From the NCBI GenBank assembly GCA_016235775.1, contig JACRIU010000024.1, positions 1-64,000 of the forward strand: DNA of 64,000 nucleotides, written 5' to 3'. Each line of letters opens with the position of its first letter. The stretch's first letter is position 1. The position numbers and the translations under genes were made by a program. Below, in pieces: positions 29,507-38,895 of this stretch. The notes under the pieces were generated by a model that saw nothing but the letters and a program-made list of their open reading frames with translations, had not been told where the DNA came from and did not search any database. This DNA comes from Hydrogenophilales bacterium. Lineage in GTDB: Bacteria; Pseudomonadota; Gammaproteobacteria; Burkholderiales; Thiobacteraceae.

Positions 29507-30001
29507 TCACACAACACGCCGATTCTCGGTTAAATCCCATCCTGCGCTGACATTGCCACCGCCAACGCCATCGCTACGTTTTTGCTGAATGTAGGTTTGC
29601 TTAATCCTGCCGTATGAGAAGCTGACATTTTCGTTCGGGAAAGCGCTGCCCGATGCGCCGGAGTACTTGATGTCGGAGATGATCACTTGCTCCAGCTTGA
29701 TCTCCATATACTTCATCTTGTCGCCACCCGCGCGGCACAGTTCGATGACGGCTTCTTTGATGTGCCTGCCGGTGCAGCACGCGTCGAACAGTTTCGGGCT
29801 GGCTTTGTCCAGCAAATGTTGGATATCGAAAGTGTCGTGATTCACGCGCTCTGCCGTTGCGCCACCGGCATTGCTGGCGGTGGCTGAGGCCGGCTGATTC
29901 AGGCCGTGATTGAAAGAGATGAGCTCGATCCAATCCTTGTGGTTTTCGTCGCTGCTTTCGCCTGGGATGCCGTCGATTTTCAAAAATGCGTCAAAGGCCA
30001 T
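29507..30001 (-). CDS. hcp: Hcp-family type VI secretion protein
   Basis: MAFDAFLKIDGIPGESSDENHKDWIELISFNHGLNQP...; HLLDKASPKLFDACCTGRHIKEAVIELCRAGGDKMKYMEIKLEQVIIS. Confidence 0.93.
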   Translation of the reverse strand: MAFDAFLKIDGIPGESSDENHKDWIELISFNHGLNQPASATASNAGGATAERVNHDTFDIQHLLDKASPKLFDACCTGRHIKEAVIELCRAGGDKMKYMEIKLEQVIISDIKYSGASGSAFPNENVSFSYGRIKQTYIQQKRSDGVGGGNVSAGWDLTENRRVV

Positions 30002-30284
30002 GATTGATCTCTCCTGTAGAATGTAATGCTATTAAATTTTGGGATGCTATCCGTGCGATGGATGGCTTGCGTAACGCGATAGCGAAGCGGTAGTAAATCA
30101 CGGCAAATATTCCAATGTCAATAAAATATTACAATGTTCTTTTTTGGGTGCTGCGGTGATCTAAAAATAGATATAGCCGAAGGGGGTGCGAAATTCTTGG
30201 AATGTATGCGGCTTCGCTGTACATTCTCAACATCCTACGAAGAGCAACCTATAGGCCGCCAGTCAGACCGCCACAGGACTTAAC

Positions 30285-32384
30285 ATGACCGACTCGAATA
30301 AAAACGACAGCAACATCGCCCATTCACCCGATATCGCCGCCGACCGCCGCGCGCAACTGGCTGCACTGATCCCCGAAGCTCTTTCCGAAGGGCAAATCGA
30401 CGTGGCCGCCCTCAAGCGCGCGCTGGGCGAGGCCGCAGTGATCGAAGGTGGCGAGCGTTACGTGCTCAACTGGGCGGGTAAGGCCAACGCCTACAAGGTG
30501 CTGCAAACCCCATCCACCGCCACGCTGCGACCGCAGCGCGACTTGTCGGTTAATTTCGACCAGGCGCAGCATGTATTCATCGAGGGTGAAAATCTGGAAG
30601 TGCTGAAGGTCTTGCAGAAAGCCTACTTCGGCAAGGTCAAGCTGATCTATATCGACCCGCCCTACAACACCGGTTCCGACAGTTTCATCTACCCCGACCG
30701 CTTTCAGGAGAGCAAGGAAGACTACCTGCGCCGCATCAACGAGCTGGACGACGACGGCACCCTGATGCGCGAAGGCTTCTTCCGCAAGAACAGCAAGGAG
30801 AACGGCCACTACCATAGCAACTGGCTATCGATGATGCTGCCGCGCCTGTATATCGCGCGCAATTTGCTGCGCGAGGATGGGGTGATTCTGGTCTCCATTG
30901 ACGATAACGAGGCGGCTAACCTCAAGTTGTTAATGGATGAAGTATTTGGCCCGGAAAACTTGATTGCTCAACTGGTTTGGGAAAAGGGACGAAAGAATGA
31001 CGCCAAGCTGTTTTCGGTAGGTCATGAATACATGCTGGTGTACGCGCGCAGCATGACTACGTTGAAAGACGCTAAAACCGTGTGGCGCGAGCCCAAACCC
31101 GGTGCTAAAGAAATCATTGCGAAATGGCGAGAGTTGAAGGTGGCGCACGGTGACGCCAACTACGAAGCGCAGCAAGCCGGTCTTCGCGATTGGTTCAAAG
31201 GGTTGCCTGACACCAATCCTTCCAAGAAACTCAGTCGCCACAAATGGGTGGACAAATGGGGGCCTTGGCGTGACCGGGATATTTCGTGGCCGGGCGGTGG
31301 CGGTCCTCGTTATGATGTTCCGCATCCTGTGACAAAGAAACCTTGCAAGGTGCCTGAACGCGGGTGGATTTACTCAACGCCAGAAGAAATGCAACGCCAA
31401 ATCAAACTGGGGCTGGTTGAGTTCCGCGACGATCATACCGAACCTCCTTTTCGGAAAGCACACTTACTTCCCGTTCCTGAAGAGCTGGACGAAGAGCTGG
31501 AAACAGACTTTGACGATGAAGATATTGCCGATGATGAAATCGGTCTCCAAGTCGTCGGCAGTGTGTTTTATAAGCAGTCCCAAGTTTCCGTCAAATACTT
31601 GCGCAAGCTGATGGACGGAAAGCTCTTCAACAACCCCAAAGACCACGAAGTCCTCGCACGTCTTATCCGCTATTGCATGGGAGCCGACGAAAACGGGCTT
31701 GTCGTGGACTTCTTCGCGGGGTCGGCCAGCACCGTAGAGGCAGTTCTCAGCCTCAATACGAAAGAAGGTGGTAATCGGCGAGTGTTGGCGGTTCAGTTAC
31801 CAGAGCCTTGCGAAGAGACGAGTGCAGCCTTCAAGGCAGGTTACGAGACCATCGCTGCAATCAGTCGAGAACGAATTCGTCGTGTCGTTGAGCTTATCCG
31901 CGACAAAGCCGACCTAGCTTCACCCGTGCCCGAGAACTTGGGTTTCAAATCCATGCTACTTACCCCTTCCAATTTCAAACAGTGGCGCGGCGATAGCATC
32001 GATACGCCTGAGCAACTGGCCGAGCAAATGCAAATGTTCGCCAAGTCCGAAAAGGAAGGTGCTCAGATCGAGGACATACTCTACGAACTGCTGTTGAAGT
32101 TCGGTCAGGAAATAACCACGCTGGTAGAAACGCTGGAATTTCCCCTCTCCCCCGGCCCCTCCCCCGCTAGCGGGGGAGGGGAGAAAACTAGGGTATTCGC
32201 CATTCACGAGCGCAAGACGCTGTTCGTGCTGGAGTCGTTCGCCGAGGCGATGATTCAGCCGCTAGTGGATATGGAGCCGCGCGAGATCATCGCCATCGAT
32301 GGCGTGTTACACGCTTCCGATACTCTCAAAACCAATCTCGATTTGCAGTGCCGCGACGCGGGCATCAAGTTCACTTGCCTGTGA
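30285..32384 (+). CDS. type III restriction-modification system DNA methyltransferase (Mod, beta class)
   Basis: LIYIDPPYNTGSDSFIYPDRF (DPPY), then VVDFFAGSASTVEAVL. Confidence 0.95.
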   Translation: MTDSNKNDSNIAHSPDIAADRRAQLAALIPEALSEGQIDVAALKRALGEAAVIEGGERYVLNWAGKANAYKVLQTPSTATLRPQRDLSVNFDQAQHVFIEGENLEVLKVLQKAYFGKVKLIYIDPPYNTGSDSFIYPDRFQESKEDYLRRINELDDDGTLMREGFFRKNSKENGHYHSNWLSMMLPRLYIARNLLREDGVILVSIDDNEAANLKLLMDEVFGPENLIAQLVWEKGRKNDAKLFSVGHEYMLVYARSMTTLKDAKTVWREPKPGAKEIIAKWRELKVAHGDANYEAQQAGLRDWFKGLPDTNPSKKLSRHKWVDKWGPWRDRDISWPGGGGPRYDVPHPVTKKPCKVPERGWIYSTPEEMQRQIKLGLVEFRDDHTEPPFRKAHLLPVPEELDEELETDFDDEDIADDEIGLQVVGSVFYKQSQVSVKYLRKLMDGKLFNNPKDHEVLARLIRYCMGADENGLVVDFFAGSASTVEAVLSLNTKEGGNRRVLAVQLPEPCEETSAAFKAGYETIAAISRERIRRVVELIRDKADLASPVPENLGFKSMLLTPSNFKQWRGDSIDTPEQLAEQMQMFAKSEKEGAQIEDILYELLLKFGQEITTLVETLEFPLSPGPSPASGGGEKTRVFAIHERKTLFVLESFAEAMIQPLVDMEPREIIAIDGVLHASDTLKTNLDLQCRDAGIKFTCL
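32141..32187. repeat. REP-like palindrome in frame inside mod (R4)
   Basis: contains perfect 26-nt palindrome cccctcccccgctagcgggggagggg (32156-32181); encodes FPLSPGPSPASGGGEK. Confidence 0.88.
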
Positions 32385-32394
32385 GGGCGCGCAA

Positions 32395-35169
32395 ATGAAG
32401 ATGCTATTCGACGCGAACCAGGACTTTCAGCTTGAGGCGATCCGCTCCGTGGTGGCGCTGTTCGAGGGCCAGCCGGATTCTTCGCAAACGTCGGTCACAC
32501 GAGACGATGAGCTGGCCAGCTTGAAGCTCACTGAAACCGGTGTCGCCAACCATCGCGTGATTATCGATGAACAGTGGCTGGCCAATCTTCAGGCGGTGCA
32601 ATTGGCGAATGGAATCGAGCCATCGGGCGTGCTGGAGCAAATGAAGCTGGACGATGGCGCGCCGGTCGGCGCTTTTCCCAACTTTACCGTGGAAATGGAA
32701 ACCGGCACCGGCAAGACCTACGTCTACCTGCGCACCGTGCATGAGCTTTCCAAGACCTATGGCTTCAAGAAGTTCGTGATTGTGGTGCCTTCGGTCGCGA
32801 TCCGTGAGGGCGTGCTGAAAAGCCTGCAAATCACCCGGGAGCATTTTCAAACGCTGTATGACTACGAGCGTGTCGAGTTCACGGTGTACGACTCGGCGAA
32901 GGTGAATCAGCTTCGTAACTTCGCGCTCTCGGATGCGATCCAGATTTTGGTGATCAACATCGACGCCTTTGCGAAGGATTCGAGCCCCCTCTCCCCCAGC
33001 CCCTCTCCCGCAGGGGGCGAGGGGAGAAAGCGGAGCAAGGGCAACGTCATCAACCAAGTACGCGAGACGGGCATGAAGCCCATCGAGTTCATTCAGGCGG
33101 CGCAGCCTATTGTGATTCTGGATGAGCCGCAGAATCTGGAGACGGATATTCGCAAGCAGGCTATCGCTCGCCTCAATCCGATGTGCACGCTACGCTATTC
33201 GGCTACGCACCGCAATGCGTACAACCTGGTTTATTCGCTGGACCCGGTGCGTGCCTATGAGTTGGGTCTGGTGAAGCAAATTGGCGTCGACTCGGTGATC
33301 GAGTTGAAGGACGCCAATCAGGCTTTTGTCGAGGTGGAGAGTTTCAAGACAGGCAAGCGCAGTGTGTCGGCCAAGCTCTGCTTGTGGGTGAATCAGGTGG
33401 GTGGCCCGGCGAAAAAGAGTGTGACCGTCAAAAACGGCGACGATCTCTATGCCCTGTCGAACCAGCGCGAGATTTACCGGGATGGCTTCATCGTCAACGA
33501 GATCGATGCGGGCGAGGGGTTCGTTACTTTTGCGAATGATGTGCGCGTGCGCACCGGCAGTCCGCACGGCGTGCTGACCGACGCGATCCTGCGCTTGCAA
33601 ATCGAAGCCACGGTTCGCCGCCACTTCGAGAAGGCGAAGAAGCTTCATCCGATGGGAATAAAAGTGTTGTCGGTGTTTTTTATCGACCGGGTGGCGAACT
33701 ACCGCGTGTATGGCGAGGACGGCGCCATTGGCAATGGCAAGTTCGCCAAGTGGTTTGAGGAAATCTACGACGAATATCAGGTAAAGGATGATTTCGCCGG
33801 GCTGATGCCGCATGAGGGCGCGAAGGTTCACAACGGATACTTTTCACAAGACAAGCGCGCGGTGTCTCCCTTCGAGACGGTCACCGGCAAGACCAATGCC
33901 GACGCTGAAGCCAGTACCTTTGAGCTGATTATGCGCGACAAGGAGCGGCTATTGGATATTGCCGAGCCGCTGGCATTCATCTTCAGTCATTCCGCGCTAC
34001 GTGAGGGCTGGGATAATCCGAATGTCTTCCAGATTTGCACGCTCGCCGAATCCAGCTCAGAGATCAAGAAGCGGCAGGAGATAGGCCGTGGCCTGCGCCT
34101 GTGTGTGCAAAGCGTTGGCGATGAGTTTGTGCGAGTCCAGGATCGCGCCATCAACCATTTGACGGTGATTGCGAACGAGAGTTACGAGGATTTTGCCATC
34201 CAGTTGCAGGCCGAGATGACCGAGGCCGGGGTGAAGTTCAAGCGTGAGATGGTTCAGAACGAACGCGACAAGGTGACGGTGCGGCTCAAGAAGGGCTACG
34301 ACACGGACAGCCGGTTCCTGGAATTGTGGGAGAAGATTCGGGCGCGCACGCGCTATCGCGTCAATTACAGTACGGCGGAATTGATCGACAAGGCCGCGCA
34401 GCGGATCAAGGAGAAGATGCCAGCCATCGAGCGGCCAAAGGTGGCGCTCACGCGTGCCGACATTTCCATCGTCGCGGCGGGCGTCGCGGGTACGCAGACC
34501 GGCTTTCGCACCCAGGCCGTAGAGGCGAAATACATCATGCCGGATTTCGTGGGGCAGGTGCAGGCGAAGACCGGCCTGGCGAAGTCAACTGTGGCGCGCA
34601 TCCTGCTCGATTCCGGGAGGATGAAAGATGCCGTTAACAATCCGCAAGCCTATATCGACCATGCGGCGGAGGCCGTCAACGCCGTGAAACGCGAAGTCCT
34701 GGTGGATGGTGTGGAATACTTCAAGGCTGATGGCTTGATCTATGAAATGCGGCGTTTCGAGGGCGACGATCTGATGGACGTGTTCGCGTCCAACGTGAAG
34801 GCAGTGGAGAAGCAGGAGAAGACGCTTTTCTCGCATATCGTTATCGACTCCAATTCCAGCCCCGAGCGGCTGTTCGCGCAAGCCTGCGAGGATAACAACG
34901 ATGTGTTGTTCTACATCAAGCTCCCGCGCTGGTTTCAGATCGAAACGCCGGTCGGCCCGTACAACCCGGATTGGGCGCTCGCTTACCACAACGACAAGAT
35001 TCTCTATTTCGTGGCAGAAACCAAAAAGACCGGGAAAAGTGACCATGTGCAGCTTGATTTGCTGCGGCCCATCGAAGACTTGCGGATCGAGTGCGGTAAG
35101 CGGCACTTCAAGAATTTCGAGCAGGTGTGTTTCAAGGTGGTTAATTCGCTGACCGAATTGGTGGGTTGA
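32395..35169 (+). CDS. type III restriction enzyme Res subunit (DEAD helicase + nuclease)
   Basis: METGTGKTYVYLRT, IVILDEPQN, RQEIGRGLRLCV, C-terminal NPDWALAYHNDKILYFVAETKKTGK. Confidence 0.95.
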   Translation: MKMLFDANQDFQLEAIRSVVALFEGQPDSSQTSVTRDDELASLKLTETGVANHRVIIDEQWLANLQAVQLANGIEPSGVLEQMKLDDGAPVGAFPNFTVEMETGTGKTYVYLRTVHELSKTYGFKKFVIVVPSVAIREGVLKSLQITREHFQTLYDYERVEFTVYDSAKVNQLRNFALSDAIQILVINIDAFAKDSSPLSPSPSPAGGEGRKRSKGNVINQVRETGMKPIEFIQAAQPIVILDEPQNLETDIRKQAIARLNPMCTLRYSATHRNAYNLVYSLDPVRAYELGLVKQIGVDSVIELKDANQAFVEVESFKTGKRSVSAKLCLWVNQVGGPAKKSVTVKNGDDLYALSNQREIYRDGFIVNEIDAGEGFVTFANDVRVRTGSPHGVLTDAILRLQIEATVRRHFEKAKKLHPMGIKVLSVFFIDRVANYRVYGEDGAIGNGKFAKWFEEIYDEYQVKDDFAGLMPHEGAKVHNGYFSQDKRAVSPFETVTGKTNADAEASTFELIMRDKERLLDIAEPLAFIFSHSALREGWDNPNVFQICTLAESSSEIKKRQEIGRGLRLCVQSVGDEFVRVQDRAINHLTVIANESYEDFAIQLQAEMTEAGVKFKREMVQNERDKVTVRLKKGYDTDSRFLELWEKIRARTRYRVNYSTAELIDKAAQRIKEKMPAIERPKVALTRADISIVAAGVAGTQTGFRTQAVEAKYIMPDFVGQVQAKTGLAKSTVARILLDSGRMKDAVNNPQAYIDHAAEAVNAVKREVLVDGVEYFKADGLIYEMRRFEGDDLMDVFASNVKAVEKQEKTLFSHIVIDSNSSPERLFAQACEDNNDVLFYIKLPRWFQIETPVGPYNPDWALAYHNDKILYFVAETKKTGKSDHVQLDLLRPIEDLRIECGKRHFKNFEQVCFKVVNSLTELVG
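32985..33030. repeat. REP-like palindrome in frame inside res (R5)
   Basis: ccccctctcccccagcccctctcccgcagggggcgaggggagaaag; encodes SPLSPSPSPAGGEGRK. Confidence 0.85.
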
Positions 35170-35195
35170 GGATAGGCAATTCGAGGTGCAGCCCC

Positions 35196-36507
<1,312 letters not shown>

Positions 36508-36543
36508 CGAATGGAGGGGATGGCGGGAATCCAGCACCAATGA

Positions 36544-36586
36544 AAAACGGCCTAGCGATTATCTCGCTAGGCCGTTTTGGTTTTTG
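36544..36586 (+). terminator. rho-independent terminator
   Basis: aaaacggcctagcga-ttatc-tcgctaggccgttttggttttt. Confidence 0.85.
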
Positions 36587-36663
36587 GCAGGCCGTGCGGG
36601 ATTAAACGGATAAAAAAACCAACCCGATTCAGTTGTCCGCGCAAACAGCCCTTGCGGAGGGTT

Positions 36664-38577
36664 TCAGGCCTGCGCCGCCACTTTATCTTCGATGCGCCGC
36701 CCGGCATGATTTATTCGCAGCAGCTCGATGGTTTTTTCGGACGACAATGGCCGCGCGAATAAAAATCCCTGGTATTCATTGCAACCGATGCCGACCAGGG
36801 AGTCCAGTTGCGTCTTGGTTTCCACGCCCTCGATCACCAATCTCAACAGAAGCCCCCTGGCCATGGTCGCGATCGCGTTCACAATGGATACGTGGCCGGC
36901 ATTTTGAGGAATGTCGCGGATAAAGGACTGGTCTACTTTGATGGTGTGTATTGGCAGTTTATTCAAGTAGCTCAGGGACAAGTAACCCGTGCCGAAGTCG
37001 TCGAGCGAAATTTCCACACCCATGTCGCGGAGTTTTCGGAGCTTGGGAACGGTTTTTTCGACATCCTTCATGATCGTGCTTTCCGTGATCTCGATGCCGA
37101 TCAGCGCCGGGTCGATTTGGTATTCTCCGAGCAGGTCAAGGAACTTGTCCGCGAAATCGGGCTTTTGAATCTGTTGCGGCGAGATATTCACGGCGATACG
37201 CACCAGCGGATGTCCCGCTTTGCGCCATTCGATGGCGTGGCCGCAGACGGTTCTCAGCACCCATTCGCCGATCGGGCCGATAATGCCCGTCTCTTCCGCC
37301 AGATGGATAAAGCTGGAGGGGGAAAGCAGGCCGTGTGCCGGGTGTTTCCAGCGCAACAGGGCCTCCAGGCCAATGATCCGGCCGCTCGGTATATCCACTT
37401 GGGGATGGTAGTGCACCTCGAATTCGTTGCGTTCGAGCGCATTGCGAAGATCGCGCACCAGCGCGAGACGCCCGGACGCCTGGGCATCCATCGTGTAGTT
37501 GAAAAGCTGGTAGTTGTTCCGGCCCTGGTTCTTGGCGTGATACATGGCGATATCGGCGCGCTTGATCAGGTTTTCGCTGGTGCTCGCGTCATCCGGATAC
37601 AGCACGATGCCGATGCTGACCGAAGCGAACAATTCATGATCGCCGATCACGAACTTCTCTTGGAGCGCGAGTAGAATTTTTTCCGCGATGAGGGTGGCAT
37701 CGCTGGCTTCATTGATATTCGGCAGCAAGAGCACGAATTCGTCGCCGCCCATGCGCGCCAGGGTATCGACTTCGCGCAGGCATGATCTCAGGCGTGAGGC
37801 AAGCGCCTGCAGCAGCTTGTCGCCGGCGACATGGCCGAGGCTATCGTTCACGAACTTGAATTTATCGAGGTCGATAAACATGACCGCAAGCCGGGTGATA
37901 TTGCGCTTCGCTTGAGTCATGGCCTGCGCCAGCCGGTCCTGGAAAAGCGCGCGGTTCGGCAGTGCGGTGAGCAGGTCGTGGTAGGCCTGATAAGCGATGG
38001 TCTTCTCCGCCTGCTTTCGATCGGCGATATCCCGCACCACGCCATAGGTGCCGATGAAACGGCGTTGGCCTGCGCTATCGTTATCGTACATGCCCATCGC
38101 GTTCAGCTCGACCGGGACAAATCGCTTGGGGCTATGCAGCCGGTTGTCGTCCGTGCGTTTGAGGCGCAGTTCCACGCCGTGGCTGGAACGCTCGCCGGTA
38201 CGGCGTTCGTTGAACAGTTGCGCCACGCCGAGGATATCTTCGTCGTGGATGATGGCGGAGTAGTGCTTGCCCAGCAGTTCCCGTTTGGTAAACCCCAAAA
38301 TGCGTTCCACGGCTTTGTTGACGAAGGTGAAGCGGCCTTCGGTGTCCAGTGAGTAGATGAGATCCGGCGAGCTATGAACGAGATAGCGATGCCACTGCTC
38401 GGACCGCCGCAGACGCTTGGACATGCCTCGATTCTCTACTTCGAGCCGGCGGCTGGCGAGCGCATTTTGTACACGCTTCAGTATTTCGTCCGGTTCGTAG
38501 GGTTTGCGCACAAAATCGTAGGCGCCGCGGCGAAGGGCGCTGATCGCCGATTCGATCGAGGCATCGCCGCTGACCAC
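36664..38577 (-). CDS. REC(C-terminal half)-PAS-GGDEF-EAL protein, 3' part of a frameshifted gene
   Basis: VVSGDASIESAISALRRGAYDFVRKPYEPDEIL (receiver C-half), MGGDEFVLL, LEALLRWKHP. Confidence 0.9.
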   Translation of the reverse strand: MVSGDASIESAISALRRGAYDFVRKPYEPDEILKRVQNALASRRLEVENRGMSKRLRRSEQWHRYLVHSSPDLIYSLDTEGRFTFVNKAVERILGFTKRELLGKHYSAIIHDEDILGVAQLFNERRTGERSSHGVELRLKRTDDNRLHSPKRFVPVELNAMGMYDNDSAGQRRFIGTYGVVRDIADRKQAEKTIAYQAYHDLLTALPNRALFQDRLAQAMTQAKRNITRLAVMFIDLDKFKFVNDSLGHVAGDKLLQALASRLRSCLREVDTLARMGGDEFVLLLPNINEASDATLIAEKILLALQEKFVIGDHELFASVSIGIVLYPDDASTSENLIKRADIAMYHAKNQGRNNYQLFNYTMDAQASGRLALVRDLRNALERNEFEVHYHPQVDIPSGRIIGLEALLRWKHPAHGLLSPSSFIHLAEETGIIGPIGEWVLRTVCGHAIEWRKAGHPLVRIAVNISPQQIQKPDFADKFLDLLGEYQIDPALIGIEITESTIMKDVEKTVPKLRKLRDMGVEISLDDFGTGYLSLSYLNKLPIHTIKVDQSFIRDIPQNAGHVSIVNAIATMARGLLLRLVIEGVETKTQLDSLVGIGCNEYQGFLFARPLSSEKTIELLRINHAGRRIEDKVAAQA

Positions 38578-38591
38578 GATGACAGGGGTGT

Positions 38592-38840
38592 CTATTTTTT
38601 TTCTTTGATTCGATCCATCACCTCATGGCCGGTCAGGCCGGGCATCATGAGATCCAGCAAGACTAAATCGTAAGGGGTGGTTTCGAGACTGCGAACGGCT
38701 TCGGTCCCGTTACGCGCGGTATGCACCTGATATCCCGCGCCGGCAAGCAGGCGGGATAGGGTGGCGAGCATGAGCGGTTCGTCGTCGGCAATGAGAATCT
38801 GAACCTCACGGGAAATTTTCTGCGCTTGCTCGTGGGCCAT
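38592..38840 (-). pseudogene. N-terminal half of the receiver domain, 5' part of the frameshifted REC-PAS-GGDEF-EAL gene
   Basis: VQILIADDEPLMLATLSRLLAGAGYQVHTARNGTEAVRSLETTPYDLVLLDLMMPGLTGHEVMDRIKEKK* ends in an A8 tract; next frame continues IDTPVIVVSGDA. Confidence 0.85.
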
Positions 38841-38895
38841 GGCTACGCTCCTAAGCTTACAAAACGGCTTTTTTTCGGCTACCGGCTGCCTTATC

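Noticed and set aside
30200-30226. Hairpin gaatgta...tacattc upstream of mod
   Set aside because: 7-bp stem with 13-nt loop, no T tract or repeated copy seen; too weak to call.
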